Shown piece by piece: positions 26,292 through 38,915 of a stretch of DNA of 64,000 nt. Under the pieces are notes generated by a model. The model had not been told where the DNA came from and did no database searches. It saw only the letters and a list, made by a program, of their open reading frames with translations. The stretch comes from Diprion similis. Its lineage: Eukaryota > Arthropoda > Insecta > Hymenoptera > Diprionidae. The stretch is from contig NC_060115.1 in NCBI RefSeq assembly GCF_021155765.1, positions 8,722,493 through 8,786,492 of the forward strand, in the 5' to 3' direction. The position numbers and the translations under genes were made by a program. Each line of letters opens with the position of its first letter. Position 1 is the first letter of the stretch.

Positions 26292-28655
26292 CGATTATAA
26301 GCAAATAAAAAAACTTTTCGCGAGCTGTGCAAATGAGTCCATTGACAAGCTTATGACATTGATATCAGCGGTTAAAACCTCGACTTACGATTTTTCTGAG
26401 GTAGTCGAAGTCTCGTTTTCAGTCCATAACTAGAGTCAGGAATAAGCCAACATCTGGATCCATATCTTTTGCGGCAGCAACGTCGACCTTTCGGGAAGGT
26501 TTCCAAATGGCTGTGTGTGTGTACGGAGTCACCGCAGCTGGAGGACCGTCAATCATCACCAACCAGTGAAGGAACATACAGCTGAAAAGAAACTTGAATC
26601 GTTTTTTTTCTACCGTAAGATGGTCTCAATGTCAAAAGCTTGTTGATGATACATTGATGTCTCACTTTTCAATGACTGATGAACTCGAGAACAAAAACAG
26701 TAAAGCGGACATCGTATGTCGGTTTTTGGACTCTATTTTCTATTTTTTTTATTCCGTTTTTTTCTAGCCAGTATAGGTATAGGTAGTCACATACCTGGAT
26801 CGATCTATTAAACGCTGAATCTAATGATGTTCTTGTGCGTTTGGGTGAACTCGTTATTTATAAATTCGTCTCAACATTAACTCAGATGTACGCAAACTCT
26901 TGAGAGACTTGCGAGAGAGTTTTTGACACTTCACACCTGTGTCAATACTGACTTGAACAGTCTCTGACGGGAAGCAACAGATGAAAACCTCTTGACGTCA
27001 ATTTATTGGTTTGATCAATCGTTTGAATCCTCAGAATCTTTAATATATTATATTCTTCATGGCTTGTCAAAGTGATAAAATATAAAGAGATTGCGATGGA
27101 TTGCAAAGCGGTTTATCCACGAGGGTTAGAAATAGGATAGAAGGTTCACTTTATTCTTTTCACGAACATTGTAAAAAATAGAAATCACTAACGATGGTGT
27201 TAAAATTGAAGAAAAATTTGGCCCGCACAAATTACCATGTAGAATAATTATTTCTATTATGATCAATACGGAATCAATAAACGTTTACACTGCATTTTTC
27301 TCACAGTTTTTTTCTTTTTTTTTTTCTTCCTTTTTACGGGGGTTTCTAGGTTTAGAGTTTTTATAGGTTTCTTTCGTAATTTTGTCGAAACGATTTGGAG
27401 AACATTTTCATCTAGATATAAAATTTATTCTCACACGTAAGAATTTTTCCACTATGCACTTGTGCACTTCGAATTGAGTATTAAATTAGAAAGTAAACAC
27501 GGAGGGAAAAGATTATTTGAGTCAATTGATATTCATTCCATTCAACTAAATACTATAGTCACACAATACTTACGTAATTCAACAAAATACTTGTGACAAC
27601 TTGATTAATATAGAATTGAATCAAGCCTCTATATGATCGTGGTGACTAAAAATTTATTCAAGACAACACGGTGTGAGTTTATTGCAATAATGTGATTTTT
27701 TTGTCTGGTTTTTATTAAAAAAATGTGTGATCGAAGTGGTTAAAAAATTTGATTTAATGCTACTCTCAATCGTCTTGTTTTGAAAATGAGAAATTGATGT
27801 ACTTAAAAAATTTGAACTTGTTTCAAGTCACGTTTTGTTGAGTCAACAGTTCAATCGTTGGAACAGGTTGGAACATTGACCGAGAATTATAGTTATTTGA
27901 GCGTAAAAAACGTATCCTTCGAATGATATTATTTATAAATCTATATTTACTCAAAATTTTGTAAAATTTACCCGATATTTAATGCGTAAACCCAGAAAAC
28001 TTGTTGTTGTACACGTGGAAGTATAAATTGAACATGTGCAGCCAACAGTTTTTGTTCATTTGTCGTTAATGTAAATTTCGATGACTCGAAACTTGGTATA
28101 GATATATAGTATTATTGACCTTTCTTCGTTAGTAATAAGTCTTATATAGCAAATTTATCTTGCGTTATCCGTATCTGACTTCCTAGGCCGCCGATTCGGC
28201 TTTTATTTGTATTCAGTTACTTCAAATCAGCTCCGGTTAGATCAACAAAATACGGCATTCAATCGATCTGATCTTTATGTTGGCTAGATTCATGTACTTG
28301 TTTTATTTCAAGTACCTGATTTCAAGTTTCCGCGAACAAACATGCGACTTTGATGAACGATATATATTTATAAACTTCAAACAAAATGGTATATTTATTT
28401 GACTAAATTTCCGAAACACATTGAAAGGTTCACTCAAATCAATACTTATTTCGATCCCAACGACAAGAGAGGCAGGCTTTCGTTGAATCAAGGAATTCGC
28501 TCGAACAAATCATTCCGATAAACCAACTAAATCGAAATTGTTGACTTAAAGTCATTGTACTTGGAACAAGTGAAGCGAATGAACTTCAATGAAGTATATT
28601 TTATTGCTTCATGATATCTCTTGGAATGATTTATAGTCGCTAACTGCATATACAT

Positions 28656-29277
28656 TAGGGTGGCGCAAAAAAACCGACTTTTTTTTTTTCGAGTCTCGTG
28701 TGACAAAATGTTAGTTTTTGATGTTTTAAGAGCCTACTCCAAAGGACAGTTGAAAAAAAAATTCTTAAGAGGTCGCTCCACATTTTTTAAAACGTCAGAA
28801 ATCGTCAGAAATCGATTTTTTTTTTTTTTTAATTTTTTCTCGTTACGGTATAATTTTATAGACAAAAAAAAAAAAAATAAGTTCCCGAAAGTTTCAGTTC
28901 AAAATTTGAATTTTTAAAGGTCGCTCATAATTTTTTTTTCAATTTTTCGATGCATTTCTTTAGATCTTTTCGAGCGACTTTTTAATATTCATATTAAAAT
29001 TTCATAAATGTTCTTTTCTTCAATTTAGTAAGAAAGAATCGATAACAATACACCACGACATGAATCAAAAATCAAACAAAATACTGAAAATACAATTTTT
29101 TTAATTTAATTTTTTGACGATTTTTGACATTTAAAAGAAATTTGGAGCGACCTCTTAAAATTTTTTTTTTTAACTGTCCTTTGGAGTGAACTCTTAAAGC
29201 ATCAAAAACTAACATTCTGTCACACGAGACTCAATGAAAAGAAAAGGTCGGTTTTTTTTCTTTTTTGCGCCACCCTA
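28656..29277. mobile_element. hAT-like non-autonomous foldback element (MITE) with 8-bp target duplication
   Basis: The 622-bp element begins TAGGGTGGCGCAAAAAA and ends with its reverse complement. It is flanked on both sides by the identical octamer ATATACAT (28648-28655 and 29278-29285). The inverted arms extend about 170 bp with scattered mismatches; shared blocks include GAGTCTCGTGTGACA, ATGTTAGTTTTTGATG, CTCCAAAGGACAGTT and AAGAGGTCGCTCCA. An 8-bp duplication and a TAGGGTG-type terminus fit the hAT superfamily; because the flanks are TA-rich, part of the octamer match could be chance. It has no transposase frame. It lies about 110 bp upstream of the acceptor of the first recognised ATP10 exon. 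Confidence 0.85.
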
Positions 29278-29397
29278 ATATACATATATATATATTATAA
29301 TAACATATTTGCTGTTACTCTTTCCGAGCCTAGTTATTCCCTGTTAATCCCCCAAGTTAACATCGCTTTCGTTTTCGTGATCCACAGATGTGCCAGT

Positions 29398-31352
29398 ATG
29401 TCCGAGAGTGTCCTGGAAGCAGCGAACAGCGACAACGATCAGAGAGCCTCCCTCTACGTATTTCCGGTATCATTGCAAGCTGCGGCAGGCGGCGTTGGTC
29501 CAACCTACGTAACAGCCCAGACAGCACATCCGTCGTCGATTCTGCAGCAACAGCAACAGCAGCAGCAACATTATGCAGGTGCAATTGGAGGAGGAGGAGG
29601 TCATCAGACGATACCGGGCGGCTCGGTATCGACGATCTCGAACAACTCAGGGGCGAGTCAAACCCCGACGATGACGTCGACGGGGATCGGCAATCCCGGC
29701 GCCATCTTGGCCTCGAGGACTGCCAATTTGAAAACCCACGCTCGATCCGCCAGTCATGGCGGTGTTTTGGCGACCGGACTCGTCGCCGCGACTTCCTCGG
29801 CTGGAGCCACGGCTCGGCCTTCGGCCCTCAAGAAACCCGGACACCAGAGGGCCTTCAGTCAAGGCCAGGTCGTCGACGTTCAGGGTCCTCATCTCGTCAC
29901 TGGGCACAGTCGAGTCGGTTCGAAAACCGACTTCATACTGCCTCCTGGACATCGGGAAGATGCCAGACCACCCACAGGTGGAAAGGTCCCATCTTTTCGA
30001 GGACACTCGCGGCAAGCCTCGAGGTTTGTTGGACCACATTCGTCCTATCAAGTCTCACAATTCCATAGAATTTATCCTAACGTTTTTGTACTCGATATGC
30101 CATGCACATGATTTTCCTTTTTATTAGCGCGGTGGTTCCTGGTATGGTATTTGGAGATGGATGGACGCAGTACGTTAACGTCGAAATCTACCAGGGCATC
30201 AACTGAAGAATTGTTTTTAGTAGAAGTTAAAAATTTCGTGTTTATGATTATTTAACAATTGCCTCGTTTACTTGTACAGATCAGAATCGATATACACGAT
30301 AAGGCGTAGCGCCGCGCCGCCATGGTGGAGAAGACTTTGGGCAAGGTGTTTTGGTCCCACTGCCGAGGAGCCGAGACTAAGAACCATTGTTCCGAATCAC
30401 CTGGTACCACCGAAAACGCCAAAGACTCAGCATCCCAACGGGATCAGAGTGGATAACAGGTGAGCAATGCCGCGCTGTGTTTATTGTTGTTTATATGCAT
30501 TGTTTGTAATATATGTGTTGTTCTTGTGTGTATAAATTATTGTTGTGTCATGGAAATATACGATTATTATTTATTCTATTGATATTCTGACATCTGAATA
30601 ACTGTGTCTATACATATTTGGAAGAAGTAATCGTTCGTAATGATGGATGAAAAATTATTAATACGATATCGATACGTTACGATTCCTGTATTATTATTGT
30701 TATTATATAGGGACTAATTGAGACGGGGTTGAAGTTCCGAATTTGAAAAATTTTGTAAGCGCCAAATTCTGATTTTTTTCTTTTCGCAGCGAAACTTGAA
30801 GTACTATTGCTGGACTGTTTTGTTCTTGTTTCTTGACCGCTGTTTCTGCGGTTTTTTCAGAAAACTTTTTTGAATTCTCAGGAAGCCCCCCCCCCCAATA
30901 GGTTCGAAACGTCAAAATAATGACTGTTTTAATTATTGACCTTTGACACCGAAAGAAATGAGCAAATCTTTGGAATAAGATCAAGGAATTCGTTTCAATA
31001 ATTATTACCGTTATATCATTATTGATAAAAAGAAATTAGCGATTGGTTAAATTGAATTTCAGTGATAAAAACTTCTTTTTTTGTCCTACAGAGTACGCAC
31101 AACGAAATATACACCGCTAAGTTTCTTGCCTCGAAATCTGCTCGAGCAGTTTCACAGAGTGGCGAACGTATATTTCATATCCATTGTCCTGCTGAATTGG
31201 ATTCCAGCAATTAACGCCTTTGGGAAAGAAGTCGCCATGATACCAGTCATCTTTGTACTCGGTGTAACCGCGCTAAAAGACTTCTTTGAGGACAGAAGAC
31301 GATTCAGCAGCGATCAACGTGTCAATAATTTTACATGCCGAGTCTACGTTGG
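29398..31352 (+). CDS. ATP10: Class V P4-type ATPase (ATP10-type phospholipid flippase), N-terminal exons only
   Basis: P4-ATPases move phospholipids from the outer to the cytosolic membrane leaflet, usually with a CDC50 partner. Three exons are visible: 29388-30023 (acceptor CACAG before it), 30280-30459 and 31092-31352. Phases agree, giving 355 codons from Met 29398, and a GTGAGT donor follows. Residues 1-209 are a low-complexity cytosolic tail with Gln8 (50-57), a GGGGG stretch, Ser/Thr/Gly-rich sequence and four HxRxxS motifs. The conserved part begins near 268: NRVRTTKYTPLSFLPRN, then LLEQFHRVANVYFI with TM1 about 293-312, and TM2 about 316-331 followed by LKDFFEDRRR. This pattern, with FLPRNLLEQFHR and NAF, matches class V (ATP10) better than the ATP8, ATP9 or ATP11 groups. 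The actuator, DKTGT phosphorylation and ATP-binding regions are not in the window. Coding might start in an earlier exon; Met 29398 is the first in-frame methionine in this exon. Confidence 0.9.
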
Positions 31353-31479
31353 GTGAGTAGAGATTTTTTTGATTTTTTTTTCTTCATTCAAATTTATTTC
31401 TTTCTTTATTCACCTCTTTCGCAAATACATAATATATACGACTGTCATTATTATTGTTGTTAATTTTATATCTATATAC

Positions 31480-31514
<35 letters not shown>

Positions 31515-34500
31515 TATTATTCTTTATGACAAGAAATTGACCGGCTTGTCACTATTAATGCAGACGACGGGTTCATTATAATACGCGGATTTTCGTCACA
31601 GCCAGTGTTCGGTTACAATATTGCGCAATGGCCCGTCTGCGCTTCCGTAATCGTCAAGTTATTTCTCAATTTCACGCTTTGTCGACCATTGAAAACAACA
31701 AATTTGTTCGTTTTTTTTTTCTCCATTTTTTTTTCGTCTTCTTCTTGGGGGACATTTATTTTCTTTTTTTTTTTTTTTTTTTATTCCCACTATACTTCAT
31801 ATTTATCCAGATATTTATACAGTACGTAATAAATATCTTCGTTTTTATGCGTTTGTGATGTACAAAATATATATAGGAAATGTGAGGAATTTTTGTTTTT
31901 CGATTCTTTTGAAAATATCGTTTTGTATTGAGGAACGATATTGTCTTTGTTTAATTTTTTATTTATCGTCTTGCGTCAGTTATTTTATATATGTATAATT
32001 TATATTTGATAAATATTCGAGAAAATCAAACAAATCTTTATTATTATTCTGTTATAAAAATAAGGTTATACTGCTTTTAGATTATTGTTTAAAATAAATA
32101 CTCAGCTTCCTATTGAGAGTCTTTCGCGAGTTTTAGTCGACGAAAGATTCAACGGTTGTATAATAATCGTTCAGTTTGTGACATTGGGAAAGTTCTTCTC
32201 GCTGCCATGCCGGCCGGAATGACGTTGTCATCGGTAGACACGGTTTACTACTCTTTACCACTTAAACCATTCTCTATTACGTATTACATTGACATGCTGT
32301 TTCATTTCCTGCAATAGCATAACCAGTCGTCCGTGTATGCTTAGCGAGCTGACATACGTCTTTATCGATAACAATGAATATCAATTTTCAAGTTTAACTC
32401 TTAGAACTTCTCACCAAGGATAAACATTTATCCTTATTTTTTTTTACTGCTCGAGTAATTCTCTCCTCTCTAAAATTAGACGAAAGATGGTTACCTATGT
32501 GATGTTGTAAATTGTAATATTAGGATTTCAAAATACATATCGATCAGTGTTAAAACCCCGATCATCGCAAAATCATTTCATGTTTTTTTCTCACATTCTA
32601 TTCGGTAACTTCTTTCATATTTATATATACATATTTGTTTTTTTTTTTTTTTTTTTTTTTCTTTATGAACAGTTTAATCAATTTTCTACTTCATCAAATT
32701 ACATCGAGAGATTCAAGCTTCGTTTCATTTCCATTTATCATTCGTGCAGTAGTTACTTACGCTCAAAGATATATATATATATATAAGTTACATCTGTATT
32801 GGTCGCCGCAAGTTTTCGATTGAGAATACGAAAAATTGAAACGGAAAATCCGCTGTGACTTCCGTCCTGTTATGACTGTGGTATATACACTATATATTAC
32901 ACTGAAAACTTAGTGGCCTAGTAATATTGTAACTCGGGTAATCACAGGACAATGAATGACGTTAGACGGGATAATTTCCAATGATTCATATATTTAGATA
33001 GTATTTTAACGGAAAACTGAATTTATTGTGTGTATTTAAATTCTCTCGTTTACCTGGAACAAAAAATATATAAATAAATAAATGAAATTCGGTGTTTTTG
33101 ATATGGAAAGAATCTTACGCGAGGACAGAAACGGAAAGAAAAGGGTTTAAATACACATCGAGTCGTGCATGACGTCAGTTTCGTTGCACATGTGGTTTGC
33201 GATATATGTGTGTGTGTGTGTATGTATATCTCTTCATATATATATATATATATATATTTGCGTACGCGTTACGTAGTAACTCCAGACAACGAAGCCCTTT
33301 TCGGTCTTGGCTGCTGTAACTACGTCGTCATAGCTTTCGACCTTGGTAAAATACATTTGCAAACAAAAAGAGGAAACCGAGAGAGAGAGAGAGAGGAGAT
33401 TGGTAGGTAGAAAAAAAGGAATGAAAATCGAAAGAGGAAGGAAAACGATAGCAACAAAGAAGTTAGCAAAAGTTGGTTCTTGGTTGCTTAAACGCGAGTT
33501 ATTCGTTGGGGATAATAATAAATAAATGGTGTGGGGGGGATGAGGTATGCTGAATTTTAATTGATCGACGCCTTGACAATGCTGAAAATTGTAACTTCTC
33601 ATAAAGATTGTTAAATAACGCAAGAGATTTATTGCTACATGTTTTTATTGACAATCTGAATTGAAAGAAATTTATTTTCTTTTTTATTCTTCACGTCGCG
33701 GATAGTTTTCATTCGGCGATATTAAATTTATCTCGTATGTCGATTACCGTTATATCCGTGCCTAATTTATCAAGTTTAAAAATCTACGGTAGGATAATTA
33801 TAACATCAACAAAATGATATGACGATAACTGCAATATATCATATATATATATGTATACGAAAAACGAATAATCCTACCCAATAAGAAAGAAGAAAAATAT
33901 CGATTCATCAACGTTAATGAATGACAGTGAAAAAAAATTTGCTCGCTGTGTAAGTTGCGAGTAAATATAGAATAAGTATAATTAATCGCGATATCGATTT
34001 ATCGATTTTTAATCATTGAACGAGAAAGAGGATTATATTTTTCTATTTGCTACTTATTGTTTAAACATAAGAATTTTCTTCTAACCGGCTTAAATACTTC
34101 TTTGATAAAATACTCGCTACTCACAAAACGATTTCGGTGTTACGAAATTAAATTACATAACAACAACAACAACAAGAATAATAATAATAATAATTGTATA
34201 TATAAATAATGTAGAAAATTATATAGGTACGTGCGGAAACGGGGGAGCATTTACTATAGCGGTGTGTATACCATCAAGATTTGCAATCTCTCTAATCTGT
34301 CACGGTTGACCGCTGACCAAAAAGGTGCCGGTATAATAAGCATGCGTACCTTGTACGTTGAATATTATTATATATCCACCTGTAATAAGATTAAACGTTG
34401 TAACGAAACATAAACACAATCGCGGTCCCAGACTGAAGAGGGGGAAGCTCGAAAGATCTTAATCCTATTTAGGCACTCGACTTTGCCTATACCGTGTGCA

Positions 34501-34529
34501 TGCATATAGTATTTATATATTTATGTATG

Positions 34530-34560
<31 letters not shown>

Positions 34561-34932
34561 GCATAATTGAACGTTAGAAGAGGTAATATTTTATTGACAT
34601 GCGGTTGTAGATTTGAGAGAACTTTTGGATTCTGGACAATCGATTTTAACAAATTAGTATACATCAGACATGTACGTATCTACATGTTATAATAACGCAT
34701 GTTTGTAAGATGTTGGATTAAAATAACGATCTAGTGAAGTAATTTTTGTCAATAAAATTGGTAGCTGTGATTTATATATATATACAACGCAGGTAACTTC
34801 TTCATACTATATAGATAGAAACAAGAGTATGTCGCTATAATAATATGAATCACTCGCGATCGCTGCGCAAATTGTAATTATTTTTTAAGAAATTGTAATT
34901 TTCTTTAAATATACGAACTTGCTTTAGGTGGT

Positions 34933-34957
34933 GGGGGGTGGGGTGGGGGGTGAGGGG
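34933..34957 (+). other. G-quadruplex motif
   Basis: Four G-runs, G6-T-G4-T-G6-TGA-G4, with loops of 1, 1 and 3 nt are read directly on the plus strand. This fits a very stable parallel quadruplex, and would be in the nascent RNA if the region is the ATP10 intron. Biological role unknown. Confidence 0.85.
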
Positions 34958-36329
34958 AAATTTCAATTATTTATGAAAGAATTGTTAAGAACAAAATTTT
35001 TTTCTTATTTTGTAAAAACTGTTTATTCGACACAAGATATAAAATAGATGCGGTAAGAATATTTATCGCTATTACTGAAATCTTTAATTTCAACTTCAGT
35101 CTGTTCTGCTTTTTTGTCTGGATTTAATTTTCTTTTGTATACACATCATATTGCACGTTACTTACAATATGTATGTATGTATGTTTTGTCGAACTTCATC
35201 ACGTTGGTATTCTATATTCCATGAAATTTCTCGTTATTTCAGTATATTGTTAACATCGAGGAACCAATTACCAAGTACAATGGTTACAATATGTATATAA
35301 GCAATTTTCATATACCGTTTACGTACGTACATACACACATACATACGTACGTACGTACGTATATTTTAAGTATCGTTAGTAAACAATTTGAGGATCGATC
35401 TATTCGTCGCTTCGACTCGACGCGTGTTCTCGTAAACGTTTTAAACCGCCACGCGGCTTACATTATGCAATAGGATTTCTCTCTCTCTTTTTCTCTTTCT
35501 CTCTCGTGTATTTTGTTTCTAGTATATTTTCATCACTCGGAATGTTTAGACTGCGAATCACGACCACTGTTGTTTATTGCAGAAATTTCATTCAATTTTT
35601 CTATTTCATCTCGATGTATAATAGTTTGAATTTTTTTTTCTTTTTTTTTTTCTTTTTTCTTTTTTGTTCCTTTTCTTTTATTTATTTTTTTTTTTTTCAT
35701 CGATAGGTGAAAAAATCGTTTGCGTAGAAACGGGGATATCGATTCTAACGGCTTTGAAAAGTATTCTCTGGGATAATCATTAACTATTATATTTCAAGTC
35801 AAATATAAATGAAACACGTTTCGAACGTGAGTAAAGGGAAAGAAGATGAAGAAAAAAAAAAAAAAAAAACTGATAGAATTTTTCTATTCGCATTCTCTTC
35901 TTTTTCTTTTTCGCTTTTCTTTCCTCTCTCCTCTCCTCTCCTGTCCTGTCTCACAATCCCACGGTACTTAATCGCCCTCGTTTCTATCTTAATTTATTAC
36001 GAATGCAGTATGTATACCTATTAAGACTTTTATTTGCACCTCCGGACGTGTTAAATTAGTCCGCGGGGACATTTTTCTTACCTCTTTAATATACCCAAAT
36101 ACCCACGCGCTTGCTCGTACGCATCGCGTGTCTTGTTAATATTTCACTATATTCATCTATGTGTAACGCACGCATATATAAATATACATATATATATGCA
36201 TAACACATACACACATGTATATATATACGACACATAAATCTACAGACGCATTTATCCTATGGTTCGATGCATGATGTTTTTCTGCAGAACACACGAATGT
36301 AAAAATTACGTCTAATGCGAGACAGGGAG

Positions 36330-36333
<4 letters not shown>

Positions 36334-36372
<39 letters not shown>
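36334..36372 (+). repeat. (GA)n microsatellite
   Basis: About 19 GA units, read directly. On the minus strand (TC)n. Insect (GA)n tracts can bind GAGA factor, but nothing here shows that. Confidence 0.9.
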
Positions 36373-36377
<5 letters not shown>

Positions 36378-37714
36378 AAAAAAAATATTCGCCATCCCTG
36401 AATGCGCAACCCCTATCACTATGTAATGACAACATCACCTCTCTCTCTCTCACACACACACTCACACTCACACGCACACGTGATGCCTTCGCTTAATTTT
36501 CTCGTATCAAATACATGTGTGTGTGTATATATATATATATATTATATGTATATGTACAATATATTCGCGCGACTGCTGTGTGCAGTGCGTGCTTGGACGC
36601 GTATAATGTAAGTGTATCACTGACCTAATTCCCAGCGTAGGTTCGCTTATTGATTGACCTCTAGAAAAAAAAGAAAAAAAAAAAAAAAAAAAATGAATAA
36701 ACAAAAAACACAAAAAAGAAAAATATAATTAACGAAGCACACTGCGACACCCTTTATATTGCGCAATACCTATACGCAACTGCCAGACCCTTTATCTTTT
36801 CCACTTATTTGAAAAAGAATTTTTTTTTTGTTTGTTTTTTTTTTTCCTTTCTATTTCCCAACCTTTTAAACGCAATGAATTAAACACCGTATAATTATTA
36901 TTACACGTGCTCAACATTTATGGTGTAGGGAAATCGATTAGAAAAAGTGACGCGAAGGTTTGTTGGTTTTTTTGTTTTTTCTGTTCCACTTGTTATATTT
37001 CTTTTGAAATATTTGTTACTCCAACCGAAAGAGAAATTTGAGGAGGAGGAAAACGAAATCAACGATTCACTCAACGGAGAGTTTTTTTTTGCTTTTTTTT
37101 TTTTGGAGTTCATTTAAAACACAAAAAATACGGTTGCAGGTTTAAAATTTGGAACGGTGAAAATATCTAAGGGACAAAATTAGGAATTTTCTAAAACTCG
37201 AAAAGTTGCTGATAAATCTTACGTTTAAGGTAGTAACGTTCGAAGTTTTAGACCGAAAAGAATACGATAAAGTTTTATTTTATTTCGAAATAACGAATAT
37301 AGATAAGTGATAAATAAATGCAATTGTTTTTCAACCACTTAATTTACATATACTACGTTATATGTATATATATATTTAAATATACAATTTGTTATACGTA
37401 TGTCATAAGATTTATTTCACAAACGTGTTGCGTCTTTTTCACGTGAAAAAATATTTCGCCGTCTTACGCATATTTCGCATAATTTTGACGCTATGATTCC
37501 GAGAGTCGACGGAAGATGAAATAATTTCAAACGTTGATTCGTGATTAATTTTTTCCCTTTTTTTTTTCCTTCTACTTCTTTTTGCCTCGGTTTCTCGTTC
37601 AACTTTTTTTTTCTTTCGTCACGAAACGCTCGAGAGGTTTATAAAAAATGATCGTTTCACTTTGGTTAATGCACTTTAAAAGATCAATTTAATGATCCAA
37701 TTGGGCGAATATAC

Positions 37715-37715
<1 letters not shown>

Positions 37716-37767
<52 letters not shown>
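37716..37767. repeat. (TA)n microsatellite, about 52 bp
   Basis: One of the two longest uninterrupted TA tracts in the window. Self-complementary and likely length-variable. Confidence 0.95.
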
Positions 37768-37768
<1 letters not shown>

Positions 37769-38084
37769 CATTCATATTCATACTTGGAACCGAAGGTTGT
37801 TTCTCATGCTGCGTTGTATAACTATATACTTATAATATCAGAAAGTATCTACTTGGTACTACAGCTGGCTTATTGTTAATGAGATCCTCTCACCCACCTC
37901 GGCATTGAAAAAAGATCGTAACTCTGGCTGCACGTCATTTATCTATCTGCACAACACGTAATTACGTAGCGTGAAATGTAAACGATTACACTTAGGAATA
38001 ATGTTGAAGTTGGTCAGTCTGTTTTACCGCGCCTATACAAATCCGTTCGATTCATATATATATGTACATGTATGTATGTATATC

Positions 38085-38523
38085 GGGCATTCCGTGCCAA
38101 TTCGATTTGAATATTTTAACGATTGAAACGTGCAATAATTTCGTTTTTTTTTTAAATCTTTTACGCAGCGTCATTTCGGCTTTTGATTATTTCTTAAGGT
38201 CAGTCACATGGTATACACATTTGATTTTAAACAATTTGAAAGTTGACGATTTACAAGAAATTGCTATGTTTCGTCTAAATTTGGATTTCTTTACTCAAGT
38301 TTTGGTAGAAAAAAATTCAGAAATTGGTGCTTGAAGAACTCTTCAACTTTGGAATTTCAATCCCGATTTATTTATCTCTTGCAAATTTTTAGTTAAAACG
38401 TTTGATTTACGATTTACATTCATAGCTGAAAAATCGTGGCATGTAATTGATGAATTAGAAAAAAAAAAATTGCAAATCGTGTTCTCGGAAGTAAAAATCT
38501 GGTCGAGTTGGCACGGAATTTCC
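38085..38523. mobile_element. Non-autonomous element with GGGCATTCCGTGCCAA inverted ends
   Basis: About 439 bp. The left end GGGCATTCCGTGCCAATTCG pairs with the right end, which in reverse complement reads GGAAATTCCGTGCCAACTCG. The ends are about 20 bp with three to four mismatches. No transposase frame; the inside is A+T-rich. I could not see a clear target-site duplication. A related left end (GGGTATTCCACGCCAACTCG) is at 56712, and part of its interior recurs at 32545-32612. Confidence 0.7.
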
Positions 38524-38915
38524 TTTACACGTGCAAAACGCAGACGTAGTAACGATCGTTTTCCTTCGTCCTTGATCCAGCCGCGTCTCGAGGCCTTCTT
38601 GATCGAGACCTAGACACCTGTAGGCATTGACGGCGATTGCTCTTATTAGAGATCTAGCTAGCTAGCTAGCTAGCTGACTGACTGATGCTGCAGCAAATCG
38701 TTTCACGGCTTCGGGTGTTGAAAACCCGATTTTACAGAACTGCTGCAGGATGTCGAATAGAGTAACTAACCGCTCAACCTTGATCCTTGGGTGAACGGTG
38801 ACATTGAACAGAGAGTTTCGATAGTCCGCAGTTTGCAATCACAACAATTAAACAGCGCCGATTGCGAGGACGGAGTAGGATTTCGTTTTTTCCCCCTTAA
38901 TATTTCGTCTTTATT
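38524..38915. other. Intronic spacer with small hairpins and (GCTA)n
   Basis: Holds a perfect 7-bp hairpin (GTCTCGA/TCGAGAC, about 38585-38609), five tandem GCTA units at about 38655-38674, and a two-stem structure between 38683 and 38749 (outer CTGCAGCA arms, inner TCGGGT/ACCCGA stem). No coding exon recognised. Confidence 0.5.

Larger units (their letters stand above)
19890..28655. other. Non-coding DNA upstream of ATP10 exons, probably leader intron
   Basis: About 8.8 kb without a recognised coding exon. A CpG-rich block at 20340-20690 is open on both strands, but its arginine-rich translations look like base-composition artefacts. The stretch also contains (GA)n near 21180-21200 and 23427-23460, a diverged duplication (22268-22425 and 23554-23722), (TA)n tracts near 23996-24013 and 24812-24832, and a 117-bp foldback at 26175-26291. 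Confidence 0.55.
31353..38084. other. ATP10 intron, proximal part
   Basis: Starts at the GTGAGT donor after TM2. No P4-ATPase segment such as the DGETNLK or DKTGT motifs was seen in any frame. Contents: (TA)n tracts near 31481-31511, 33236-33257, 34537-34560 and 37716-37767; long T-rich runs; (GA)n at 36334-36372; pyrimidine tracts near 35890-35950; a G-quadruplex motif at 34933-34957; and a CRE palindrome TGACGTCA at 33170-33177. The segment 32545-32612 resembles the element end at 56741. Confidence 0.55.

Noticed and set aside
29647-30051. 134-codon frame on the minus strand of the ATP10 exon
   Set aside because: It is antisense to a clearly coding, G+C-rich exon whose sense frame joins the ATP10 core through good splice sites. 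The translation has no recognisable domain.
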